64,000 nt of DNA from Rhabdophis nuchalis (GCA_039707465.1 CM077651.1:19041519-19105518); one strand, 5' to 3'; shown: positions 11,850 through 23,115, counted from the stretch's first letter. Program-made: numbers and translations. The notes: generated by a model not told the origin, from the letters alone.

Positions 11850-12010
11850 GGAGAGATGAGATGAGAAGAGAAGAGATGGAAGGGACTTTGGAGGTCTTCT
11901 AGTCCAGCCTCCTGCTCAAGAAGGAGAACCTATTCCATTTCAGATAAATGACTGTATTGTCTCTTTTAAGTTTATTTTGGTTCCCACACTTCTTTGGATA
12001 CAAATACGCC
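11850..12010 (-). mobile_element. CR1 LINE 3' end, short
   Basis: GAAGGGACTTTGGAGGTCTT at 11879-11898 followed by CTAGTCCAGCCTCCTGCTCAA is the reverse complement of the CR1 terminus, preceded by a GAGAG-rich tail (11830-11878). Confidence 0.7.
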
Positions 12011-13205
12011 TCTCAATATTCTTCCTTATCTAGGTATAGCACATTCAAAAAATAGCTGTAAATGTGATGAAATCTTTCTGTTAAATATAAACTGCAGTGA
12101 GTATGAAAAAAACATCCTGTGGAGTTAAGATAATATAAATACAAATTAGGAAATATAGTTTTATAATTTAGATGGTGTTCCAAATGGGCTATTTTTACAA
12201 ATACTTGATGCTATCTTTGTTAAATTAGCTTTTTCCCAATTACATCATAATTCAATCCTATTTATAACAAACAATTAATAGCTGACAGTATTTCTTATGT
12301 AGGAAGAATGGAGACATATTTTCAAAGACACCAGGCCTCATAAGAAGCCATTTTCTTAAAAACTGTGCCAAAAGATTTTTTAGTGGTTTAAAAAAAAAAA
12401 AGATATATGGTTAGTCATTATTATTATAATTATCATGTTTTGTTGCACCGTTAGCAGATCTTTAGCCTAGATTTGGCATTTAAAGATAACATCTCAGAAT
12501 GTAAGCTGTTCCAAATAAATCTGCCTTCTGCAACTGACTGATAGTGATTTTGTCAATGCCAATAGCATTCAAGAGGTGCTCCAGTCATTTTCAGATTGAA
12601 CTCAAGATACCTATTATTATTGGTACTTTATTTGCTTTCCCTCACCACTGTCATTCATCTTCTATTTGCAGGCCTTTGTATTTTGTCATTATTATTATTC
12701 CATTTATTATTCAATGCCATTTTAACTCCTGACTGATTTTCATAACCCTTACACTGTGGAGTTTCTGAAACTGCACTACATACATCTCATTACTTTTGCG
12801 TTTTTTTAGAATTTTGCAATGTTAAATATAATACAATCTTGAAGCTGTTGAAATAGTACATGTCAGCAAAACTGATAACTGCAAATAGAATTCCCTGAAC
12901 AGAAAATGTAGGTGATGTATTGCCTATTAAAAAAAAACTATATCTTTGCCACATGGGGATATAATGTATTTACCATATTATGATGATCTTGTGGACAAAA
13001 ATAGAGATCATATAACTTTTGTGATTGTCCTAGATATGTATGATGCTTTCTATAGGATTATTGACAAGAAATATTCTGAAAACTGTGCTGATCTTACTCT
13101 CCTATTTGCAAACAAAGGATATTCAGAAATTGCATATGTACAATTAAACCATCTGAGTACGCAGCACTCAAAGATTTTTACTTTACACAATTAAAGTAAT
13201 CTTTA
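12011..13205. other. No recognisable gene or repeat
   Basis: AT-rich. An 82-codon frame at 12946-13194 is open but matches nothing I recognise. Confidence 0.55.
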
Positions 13206-13692
13206 CGCATCTTTAAAGCGCTCCATGGCTCGGGGCCTAATTATATGCGAGACCGCCTCTTGCCCCATACATCCCTTAGACCGATACGCTCCCACAGGGA
13301 GGGCCTTCTCAGGGTGCCGTCGGCCGGACAATGCCGACTGGCGACACCCAGGGGAAGAGCCTTCTCTGTGGCGGGCCCAGCCCTTTGGAATGACCTACCC
13401 CCCGAATTACGCACCTTCACTGACCTCCGCCTCTTCCGCCAATGTCTAAAGACATACCTGTTTCAACAAGCCGGCCTAGCCTAACCTCCCACGGGGACTT
13501 TATAGAAAGTTTTAAATTGGGTATTTTAAAATTTGGCTTTTAGCATAGGACAAGACAGTTTAATTTATATTTTAAATTATGTATTTATCTTTGTATTTTA
13601 TATGTTTTTTAAATTTCCTGTGCGCCGCCCTGAGTCCTCTGCAGAGAAGGGTGGGATATAAATATAAATAAAATAAAAAAATAAAATAAAGA
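13206..13692 (+). mobile_element. L2-type LINE, 3' end
   Basis: Begins mid-ORF2 (TCTTTAAAGCGCTCCATGGC at 13210) and keeps an 80-codon open frame 13245-13484 ending FQQAGLA, then the 3' UTR with GTGCGCCGCCCTGAGTCC and an ATAAAT-rich tail. 5'-truncated. Confidence 0.85.
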
Positions 13693-14594
13693 TTAGAAAA
13701 GTTCGGTTTTTCCTATTGTTGGAATGTTCTATTATGGAAATCACGACTAATTATTTTAGTGAAAATAGAAAATTTGCAGATACACCAAAATCACATCTGT
13801 TACTATAAAATGGCTATGCAAAAACCTTGAATCGTTTTGAAGATTAAAGATGCATTTTGTGCCATTTCTCATTTTGTTCTTTAATTGCATGGATCCCAAT
13901 TGAAACACTTTTCCATCTTGAGCTGATTGTTAACAAAAGACATATTCATCTTTGCAATGGAATGTCACTACATTGTAGAGAAAATTAAGAGCACTTTGAC
14001 ATATGTTCTTTGTTAATGTATGTTATAAATCATTATATTGAGAGTAGAAGTAAGAGTGAAGATTGAATATATCAGACAAGATTCACTTATTTTCTGTTCT
14101 TTCCTATTTTATGTCAGTTTTGCCACATGTGCACATCAGTTTGTAATTTGTATGAATCACATCTGACAAAACGTATGACTTAGACACTTTCAAGTTTCCA
14201 AATTATATTGTGGGAAGCCATATTTGTTGAAGGACAGGGCTGTATGTGCACTGTTATAACGCAGGATGAGATACCACTTTAGACATCGTGTGCCAGTTTT
14301 GCAAAAAATTAAATTTAATATATTAAATTGTATGAAATATCTAATTAGTGACTTTGAAGAACATCTGGGAAACTATTTGAAGTAATCACCATATTCAGAA
14401 TAATTTTATAGTTTACAGATCAGTGAGAATGTTTTGAATGATATTGCAGAATTACTGTTTCAATTAATTTTTTCTAAAAAAATAGCAATTCAGATTTGCT
14501 TCATTTTAAAAGCTATAATTTAGGTGCTATGTTGAGGGAGAGGGGGTAATGTGGCAGGGGAACATGCACCTTATTAGAGAGAAATCTTTGGTGT
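13693..14594. other. No recognisable gene or repeat
   Basis: AT-rich unique-looking sequence. Confidence 0.6.
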
Positions 14595-14602
14595 CTCCAA
14601 AG

Positions 14603-14733
14603 CAGGGGCGTCAAACTCACAGCCCGCAGGCTGGATGCATCACCCGCTGGCCCTGCCCACCCTCAGTTTAATGAAGGGGGAAAAAGTTGTGATTTGTCAC
14701 GTGACAACAACGTGATGCTGTTTGACACCCCTG
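14603..14733. mobile_element. hAT-like MITE
   Basis: Ends CAGGGGCGTCAAACTC and TTTGACACCCCTG, flanked by 8-bp direct repeats matching at 6 of 8 (CTCCAAAG, CTCTAGAG). Same terminal type as 41676, 48396, 52845 and 60741. Confidence 0.7.
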
Positions 14734-14930
14734 CTCTAGAGTGTTGTATTGGCAAACCTGTACTGAATCTGTAGAAAATAGGTTCAGTATTTTTAAAATG
14801 AGGTTGACTTCAATCTCATAGATAGAAGTCCTTCCGTGCCTTGGAGAGGCCTCACTTTGACATTTTATACGGTACTTGGTAATGTTGACTGAAACCCATA
14901 TGGTGTAGTGGTTAAGGCATCAGTCTAGAA

Positions 14931-15639
<709 letters not shown>

Positions 15640-15870
15640 GTCTAGAAAATTCCAGGCCTACCTTTAATATAAAGCAAGTGTAGTGGCATTGGGCCAGTCA
15701 ATGCCTCACGACTCTAGGAAGGGGATAATGACCAATCATTTCTGAATGACTGCAACTTTGCAAGAAAAGTGTAAGGACTTGTCCAGGCAGTCTCTGAGAG
15801 ATTATGGAAGGGGGTGAAAAGGGACTGATTTAGAATTTAGCCTTCCATTATAATCATTAAGATGTTTTAA

Positions 15871-15881
15871 ACACACGCACG

Positions 15882-15932
<51 letters not shown>
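15871..15932. repeat. (AC)n microsatellite
   Basis: Starts with ACGC-type units and becomes pure AC. Confidence 0.95.
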
Positions 15933-15934
<2 letters not shown>

Positions 15935-16396
15935 TGGAGCTTTATCACTCTGTTCTTTGTAGGTTACAAAATCAGTCACCTATTAGTAGGCCATGAAGCA
16001 GAATCTTGCATTATCATATTATATAAAGTTTGGGTGTAATTTCAGTGAGCCTGTCCTAGAAGAGAACAACAGAAAGAAATACACTGCAGGGAACTACAAA
16101 GACAGCCTAATTTCCCTCATTCGTCTTGTTTCCATCGTTTGACTCGATTGCTGTTCTTTAGTGGGCCTTATTATTTTAATTACTTTATTCATATATACGT
16201 TAGGGGTTGTTATATAATTGAAATAATTCTGTGCACATTGAAAGGTCTGAGATGGAAGATTTCTCTCTCAATATTCCCAGAAGCAACTTGATTTAAGATA
16301 TCTTCATAACGTTTGTATGAATTATTCCAAGTCAACAAAGTACAAAGAAAGGCCCTTAGTGATAGAGGAGAATATTTCTAGATCAGGGTTGAACTG
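15933..16396. other. No recognisable gene or repeat
   Basis: Nothing assignable. Confidence 0.6.
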
Positions 16397-16582
16397 TGGG
16401 GTTCTTGGTGCTCTCTGACTTTGGTTGTTTTCTTGCAGATATTTCATTACCCAAACTAGTTGGCATTAACAGTGCTTCACCGATGATGTTACCTAGTTTA
16501 GGTAAAATTTGTTTAGGTAATGAAATGTCTTGCAAGAAAACAGCAAAGTTTAGAGAGCACCAAGGACCCCTTAATATTGACC
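16397..16582. repeat. Fold-back repeat with hammerhead-like cores
   Basis: 16397-16458 and 16523-16581 are imperfect inverted copies sharing TGTTTTCTTGCA and TTTCATTACC. On the plus strand the right half reads CCGATGA (16479-16485), a TTACC/GGTAA stem, then GAAA (16526-16529). The minus strand of the left half has GCA immediately before a degraded core box and TGC after the GAAA, so a stem I-like pairing is kept. Possibly Penelope-derived. Confidence 0.45.
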
Positions 16583-17670
16583 CTAATAGAATAGATGATA
16601 GAGGTTCTAAAACAATTAGATTTTAATTTCAAAAGAAAATAAGTACTTAATGTGTTAGAAAATGGGGACATTATGATAAAAGTGAACTTCTGTTTAGTAA
16701 TTCACTTTAAATATTAGATTAGAATTATTTGTTCTGTATTTAAGACATTTGAAGTAAATAGCTTTTATTATTCCTCATTTATGCTTCAGCCTACAGAAGC
16801 TGAATATACATTACATGACCGCAAAGAGTTTTTTTCTACATATTGAGGCTATCATCTAGTGATAAGCTGGAATTTTTAAAAACCTTTACGTGATATTCTT
16901 AATGTTTTAGCTGTGGTTATACAAGTCAAAGTGGTAGATTGTCTAAATATGAATAGACATCAACCTCTATTTGATTTGCACTAAAATCTATGTGCAAGGT
17001 GTTATACTTTAAAATGTTTAATCTATAAATACATATTTAGTTAATTTAGGCCAAAAAATGAATTAAAATATTTCTCTGCCTCCCTACTTATTTATTTAAA
17101 GGCATTTCAAGATAGGAAATAATTAGTTTTGCCTTATTTAATAAAACATTATAGTGAAATACAAGATAATTAAGATTTTTTTTAGTTCTTATGTAAAATA
17201 TAACAATAACAACTTAAGTATGGAGTTTAATAAAGAAAAATGAAGCCAATATCATAAATGAAAAAGCTACTTATGTGATTTGCGCTTTTTTTTTTTTTTT
17301 TTTAAGAAAAATGGTTGTTTCTGATTCATGTAAGAGAAAACAGAGTCATTTCCAACTCCCATAACAACAGATAGAATCCATCTATATTACAGGAGAAAAA
17401 CCAAATTGTGCAAATTAATGTATGGTGAATAACCATCTGCAGATACATTAATGCAAATTATATGCAGAAGTCACAGATCATTGCTTAACTGGCCAGTAAA
17501 TTGTAGTTATCTAGTGTGATGTATAGAAAGATAGTTCACTTCTTTTGAGAAGTCCATGAATATTTCACGCAATAAACTTCTAGGCAATATTTGCATAAGA
17601 AGGAAGAATAGCATGTTTCTTTTCTGTGATAATGTGACTTTAGAGCTCATAGGAGCTTTTAATATATATA
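16583..17670. other. Unique AT-rich sequence
   Basis: No gene or repeat seen. At 17408-17466 the 10-bp block ATTAATGTAT recurs inverted as ATACATTAAT, next to ATGCAAAT octamer-type sites. Confidence 0.5.
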
Positions 17671-17672
17671 CC

Positions 17673-17745
17673 GGTGTATGTATGTATGTATGTATGTATG
17701 TATGTATGTATGTATGTATGTATGTATGTATGTATGTATGTATGT
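17673..17745. repeat. (TATG)n microsatellite
   Basis: About 18 TATG units. Confidence 0.95.
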
Positions 17746-17825
17746 ACTGGTCTTATTGTATTCAGGTTCTTGTTGTATTGTTGTATACAACAAGACCAGC
17801 AAACCTACACACATGAAAATCTATG

Positions 17826-18070
17826 AATCTATATCTGTATCTATATCTATATCTATATCTAGATTATATCTATATCTATATCTATATCTATATCTATATC
17901 TATATCTATATCTATATCTATATCTATATCGAGATCGAGATCGAGATCTAGAGATATAGAGATATAGAGATATAGAGATATAGATATAGATATAGATATA
18001 GATATAGATATAGATATAGATATAGATATAGATATAGATATAGATATAGATATAGATATAGATATAGATA
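17826..18070. repeat. Inverted hexamer microsatellite (ATATCT)n / (AGATAT)n
   Basis: The left half (17826-17930) is ATATCT repeated, the right half (17951-18070) its reverse complement, with a GAGATC-rich centre. The whole 245 bp can fold into one hairpin. It abuts the retrozyme-like locus 2. Confidence 0.9.
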
Positions 18071-18658
18071 ATTGTTTTCACAACATCCTGCTAGGGCCCC
18101 ATTAAGGGAGGAGACATACTGTTTCCTTTTCTGCCTTTCGGCTCATCACCAGAGACCATCTAGACAGAAAACCAAGAGTTCTGTTGTGTACATTTTTTAG
18201 ATATGTGTGTTAGTTTTATGAGCTGATCAATAAATAAATCAGAGAGACCAGGATAGATCTATTTCGAGCTTATTAGCTCTCATCAGCTGGCCATACCCTT
18301 TAGTGGGACTCAAACCGGGGCTGTATTGCATATCAGGCAGGAGCCTAGCAATTCAGCCAAGCCGGCTCTCCCTTATTGTATCAGCTGAGATGGGGTATTT
18401 AGTATAGGTAATTGTTTTCACAACATCCTGTTAAGGGGCCCCAATTAAGGGAGGAGATATACTGTTTTCTTTCCTGCCTTTCGGCTCATCACCAAAGATC
18501 ATCTAGACAGAAAGCCAAGAGTTCCGTTGTGTAATTTTTTTTAGATATGTGTGTTAGTTTTATGAGCTGATCAATAAATAATTGGGGCCTCTTAACAGGA
18601 TGTTGTGGAAAAAATTACCTATACTAAATACCCCTGTTTCAGCTGATGCAATAAGGGA
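18069..18658 (-). mobile_element. Retrozyme-like tandem repeat, locus 2
   Basis: Part A (18071-18210), part B with the ribozyme (18220-18408) and a second A (18411-18560) are in tandem; the repeat period is 340 bp, measured between the two ATTGTTTTCACAACATCCTG blocks at 18071 and 18411. A truncated second B (to 18580) is followed by an inverted copy of 18369-18446. On the minus strand B has A box TGGCTGAATTG (18349-18359) and B box GGTTTGAGTCC (18306-18316), then the hammerhead 13 bases on. No protein is encoded. The element must depend on another retrotransposon for mobility. Confidence 0.75.
18246..18292 (-). ncRNA. Hammerhead ribozyme, type I, copy 2
   Basis: Minus strand. Stem I: GGCCAG (18287-18292) with CTGGTC (18246-18251). 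Core box CTGATGA at 18280-18286. Stem II at 18266-18279: GAGCT with AGCTC, AATA loop. Core GAAA at 18262-18265. Stem III TAGATCTA at 18254-18261. Cleavage is expected after the C at 18252. Relative to copy 1, stem II pair 2 is A-U instead of G-C and stem III has A/T instead of G/C at its matching positions, and core position 7 differs. All other bases are the same. Confidence 0.9.
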
Positions 18659-18799
18659 CTTGAAAAATTGTGATAGAAGCATGACCTAATATTTATAATT
18701 AATATAATACTTTACCCTTCATGTAATAACATACCTCAAAGTGATTTACAAAAAAAAATACAATGAAATAATGAATTAAGGTAAAGTCAAATCTATTCT

Positions 18800-19175
18800 G
18801 CAATTGTGTATGTCTAGTTTAATGAAAAGAAGGACTAGGGGAAACATGATAGCAGTGTTCCAATATCTCAGGGGTTGCCACAAAGAAGAGGGAGTCAACC
18901 TATTGCCCAAAGCACATGAGGGCAAGACAAGAAGCAATGGGTGGAAACTAATCAAGGAGAGAAGCAATTTAGAACCAAGGAGAAATTTCCTGACATTTAG
19001 AACAATTAACCAGTGGAACAGCTTGCCTCCAGAAGTTGTGAATGCTCCAACACTGGAGGTTTTTAAGAAGATGTTGGATAACTATTTGTCTGAAGTGGTG
19101 TAGGGTTTCCTGCCTAGGCAGGGGGTTGGGCTGGAAGACCTCCAGGGTCCCATCCAACTCTGTTATTCTATTCTA
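18800..19175 (+). mobile_element. CR1 LINE 3' end with open ORF2 terminus
   Basis: An open 99-codon frame (18804-19103) encodes the CR1 ORF2 C-terminus, with KRRTRGNMIAVFQYLRG, NFLTFRTINQWNSLPPEVV and a final LEVFKKMLD. It is followed by the CR1 3' UTR (GGTTTCCTGCCTAGGCAGGG) ending in a TATTCT repeat. 5'-truncated. A closely related copy is at 37535-37930. Confidence 0.9.
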
Positions 19176-20685
19176 ACTTGCTTTTAAAAAGTTCACTAAA
19201 GCCACCTCTGTCTATCCAACAGTAAACAACCACCCAGGTGAGAAAATCAAGCAACCTGCAGGATATTCACTGTGTAAATAATAGCACCAGGTCACTTTGA
19301 ATACTCAGTTTCTCTTTAGTTTCCTCTTTCTCTCTTTTCTGTAGAACTGTTTAAACTTCACTGGACAGAGCAAGCCTATCTTAGATATTATGGACTATAC
19401 AAACATGTATATTCGTATTCATACACATCAGAATTTCCCTAACCCATAAATTGCTCAATATTTTTAATGGGCACTGCCCTTCATAGTAAATCTCAAGGGG
19501 TCATTTAAATTTCCCATCCACCTTTATTTCAACTCCATGTGTTGATGTATTTGGGGGGAAGGAACTATCCCAAAGTTAGTTACAGGATTAGTAAATATCA
19601 AAAACATATTGGGACCATTACATCATTTCCTTGTATTTAAAAAAGCAAGGACAGTGATATTTCAGTAGGCACTGCAAGTATCTTTTGCATACCCTTTGAG
19701 AACCGTTGCACATTAACATCTCAAATAACGGCTTCAAATGCTTGAATTAATGCATCTCCAGCTAACTTTGAAATGTTATCTTACGTAAATCCATTACCAA
19801 GTGTAATTGTTGATACATATCCAAATGCTTCTGCATTAAAATGTCAAGCACTAAGTGCGGAGTTGCTACTGAGAAAACCCATCTGAGTCTCCTTTGGAGT
19901 TTTATCACTGTTGCAAACACAGAGAGAAAGAGAGAGAAAAAAATTCTCATTACTTTAAGACCACTCATCCTCCTGGAGTTTAACACAGAGCAAGTGATTA
20001 AAGCAGCAACCAAATGAGTCCACATCAAAAGAGAGGTGGCTTTGAGTGGGACGTAATTGCTGAACAGAAACCATACAACAACAATTAGCAAGAGTGGGGG
20101 GCTAATGAGTAACAAGTTATCAAAAGTTAGTTCAGTATTTAAAAAAATGCTGTGATGCCAGAAGTTCTCCGCCTTCTTTTAATACTTATTTCAAATCATT
20201 CTCAGAAATTCACTGCAGGTAGCAAGGCAATAAGGGAGACAGTATAATCCATATATCTCTATATGACAGTTCCTTAGCACGTCTTACAGAGAGATATAGA
20301 TATATTCCTACCATATTTTGCTTTTAAGTATATGGTGTGCGGAAACAAATAAGTGAAATGGCATGTTGGTTAAAGGACAAATGCTAAAAATAACACCAGA
20401 AAGTCGCAAAATAGAAGCATTAAAATGCAGGCTCTTTGGTTATATCACAGATTTAAAAAAAAAAAAAACCAAGTGAAAACATCTGCAATAATCTGCATGG
20501 TAATAAAACGGATGACCTTTGTCTTACAGACTCCTTATTTATTCATTCAGTGGGGTTTTTTCCCCCTCTTATTATCTCAGCGAGAGTTACGTATTTATAG
20601 AGTTGGTTTGATATGGTGGATAAGCTGTTGGGATGGCACTGGGTTTTTCGACTTCAGCTACAGCCATAGAAGCCGAACAAGTGAC
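19176..20685. other. No recognisable gene or repeat
   Basis: Unique-looking sequence. A 117-codon minus-strand frame at 19762-20115 is hydrophobic and matches nothing I know. Confidence 0.55.
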
Positions 20686-20875
20686 TCTGTACCAGCGATA
20701 GGTGGCAATTAATTTTACTACCAGTTTGCTCGTGCACACGCACACACTCGTACGATCGCACACTGCTCTGCACATGCGCAAAAGCTTCTGCACACGACCA
20801 GATGCATCCGGTGTGGGTGGGTGGAGCCTCCCGCCACCACTACCAGTTCACCCAATTTGGGACTCTGTACCCATT
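20686..20875. mobile_element. hAT-like fragment
   Basis: ATTTTACTACCAGTTTGCTC at 20712-20731 and CACATGCGCA (20771-20780), with GTGGAGCCTCCC, resemble interior sequence of snake hAT-like repeats also seen near 9070 and 58234. Ends not defined. Confidence 0.35.
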
Positions 20876-21424
20876 TCTCATATCAAATGACAGGGTTACT
20901 CAGTGCAACAGAGGGAGTGACATGCGAGCTGCTTTGAACTCCTGAAGGGAAGATGCTAACAATGAATCTAATGAATAAAGTAAATCCTAATTAATGGACC
21001 ATTTTGTGGGCAGAGTGTCTGCTAAATCCAAGTGCTGTAATTTGCATAATTTGATTCTGAAGCTGATTTTTTTTAATGCCATTTACATCAATTGATCTCT
21101 TTTGCAAGTAGTGTAACTTGACCTAAAGTGCCCCAGACTGTTTTAGAGATAATGGACTTTGTCCAAACATTTTGGGCAAAGTTCAAAGGAAACGGTTTTC
21201 CCATAACTGAGAGCTAGAGAATTGAGGTTTTACATTGTGTGTATTTCTGGGTGAGTCTGTATTCATATACACACCCACATCCATTTTTCTGAAGCATATA
21301 ATTCACAAAAATGAATCTGAGCTATGATCCAGGAGCAGCAAGAAATTAAGATACTTTAGCAAGTATCCGAAGAATATTAAAAGAATAATTTTTTTTGGGT
21401 GGAAATTCAAAGTTACTTTTTTTA
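20876..21424. other. Unique sequence, possibly conserved non-coding
   Basis: No gene or repeat recognised. 21040-21110 is AT-rich with TTTGCATAATTTG and CATCAATTGATC, the texture of a conserved enhancer, but this cannot be judged from one genome. Confidence 0.4.
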
Positions 21425-21835
21425 TCTTCAAAAGGCAACTTGACTGGTTTTTCTTTGAAGAAGAAGAAAGCATTTCACTTCTCATCCAAGAAGCTTCATC
21501 AGTTCTGATGGTGGGGGGGGGGGGGAAGGAAGGATAGGTTTTGATAAGATGGTGGGTGGATGGAAAGATTGTATTTCCATTCCCCTCACATCCTATCAGA
21601 ACCTATCCTTCCATCCTCCCACCATCTAGTCTCAACTGCCAATACCTATACTTCCATCTCCCCACGATCAGAACTAATGAAGCTTCTTGAACAAGAAGTG
21701 AAATGTTTTCTTCTTTTTCCTCAAAGAAAAAAAAAAGTCCAGATGGACTTTTGAAGGAAAAAAGAAATCACCTTTGAGACAGCTATGACCTGGACAACTG
21801 AGAATGTCCCCTGACATATTTATGAAAAATGTGGT
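21425..21835. mobile_element. Inverted pair of Penelope-like? repeats with hammerhead-like cores
   Basis: Left copy (minus, 21425-21510): core box CTGATGA at 21496-21502, a stem CTTCT/AGAAG and GAAA at 21473-21476. Right copy (plus, about 21668-21800): CTAATGA, CTTCTT/AAGAAG and GAAA. Both have GAA just before the core box and TTC after it. The 160 bases between are also partly palindromic (AGGATAGGTT and AACCTATCCT). Confidence 0.5.
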
Positions 21836-22155
21836 TTTTTTCTTTCTTTCTTTCAAAGTATTCTAACTCTACAGTATATTTGAAGTAAGTAATGCACCAG
21901 GATTATTCCAAAAAAGAATTCAATAAATATGGACACAAAATATGACTTGGTTTCAGAGTGTCATTACAGCAAAGAGTATAAGTCTTCAAATGTGCATCTT
22001 TTATCATTTCTCTCTAGTTGCCATTATGGTCACAATCTCTGATGCAATATATAATAAATTTAGCATTAGTAATAGGGCTAACTAGGTTAATTCACCCTCA
22101 AGTCATAGGCATTATTTTCATCATTCTCTGGATGATGGAGAAATTTAGGCATTGT
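21836..22155. other. No recognisable gene or repeat
   Basis: Nothing assignable. Confidence 0.6.
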
Positions 22156-22163
22156 CCTTAGAC

Positions 22164-22298
22164 CAGGGGTCTGCAAAGTTGGCTCTTTGAAGACCGGTGG
22201 ACTTCAGCTCCCAGAATGCCCCAGCCAGCTATGCTGGCTGGGGAATTCTGGGAGTTGAAGTCCACCGGTCTTCAAAGAGCCGACTTTGCAGACCCCTG
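22164..22298. mobile_element. Palindromic hAT MITE, intact TSD
   Basis: 135 bp, almost a perfect palindrome: CAGGGGTCTGCAAAG at the left and CTTTGCAGACCCCTG at the right, centre CCAGC/GCTGG. Flanked by identical 8-bp repeats CCTTAGAC (22156-22163, 22299-22306). Same family as 28553 and 57569. Confidence 0.95.
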
Positions 22299-22306
22299 CC
22301 TTAGAC

Positions 22307-22917
22307 TATTTTAAGCTATTATTAATACAAGGCTGATTAGTACATGCATGAGAAAAAAAGCAGGTATTACAGTTATTCTTTAGCACTGCAATAGGCTATC
22401 TGAAGTCAGTTTCTAAGCCTTTAAAATCATCCCTCTTTCTTTCTCGCTCTCTCTTTCTCCTCCTACCCTCCTTTAGAGAAGCTAACTTGACCATGATACC
22501 CAAATTTATGGTGACATCAGAAGGAATGAATGTATTCAGAGTATAATGCAGTTAAGAATTAATTGGCTACAGAGGTCAAAAAGCCATCCTTCTCAAAAAG
22601 AAAAAAAGAAGATCACGGAGTCAAATGAACAATGGCTCTTCACACCTTCCCAGACAAAAAAGTCGAGAGGCAAGGCTTCAATTAAATAGGAGCAGATGAA
22701 GACAGGAGACAGGACTACTTGGGTTAAATGCCCAGACCTGAAATGAATATAGATTTACAGTTTATTAGTGCAGTCTTTTGACCTTCACTTGAGAGTTAAT
22801 ACCTTACCTCTTCTTCTGAGCCACAAATATACCCACTGCTTCTCTGGCAGCTTCCTTTATCTGTAATTCTGTAAGAATAATTCCAGAGTTACCATATTGG
22901 TGAAATGATAAATTTAA
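22307..22917. other. No recognisable gene or repeat
   Basis: Contains a CT-rich run at 22431-22470; otherwise nothing. Confidence 0.6.
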
Positions 22918-23115
22918 TAAAAAATAAAATAAAATGAAACAAAATAAAATAAATAAAATAAATAAAATAATAAAATAAATAAAATAAATAAAATAAATAA
23001 AATAAATAAAATAAATAAAATAAATAAAATAAATAAAATAAATAAAATAAATAAAATAAATAAAATAAATAAAATAAATAAAATAAATAAAATAAATAAA
23101 ATAAATAATAAAATG
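22918..23115. repeat. AAATAAAAT nonamer array
   Basis: A nine-base unit (alternating 4- and 5-base A-rich words) repeated about 15 times after a less regular start. Because the unit is nine bases, it translates as a repeating three-residue pattern; this is not a gene. Confidence 0.9.

Noticed and set aside
12946..13194. 82-codon frame with LDMYDAFYRII, faintly like a reverse transcriptase palm motif
   Set aside because: No supporting motif around it, and the aspartate expected after AF is tyrosine. Not enough to call a LINE.
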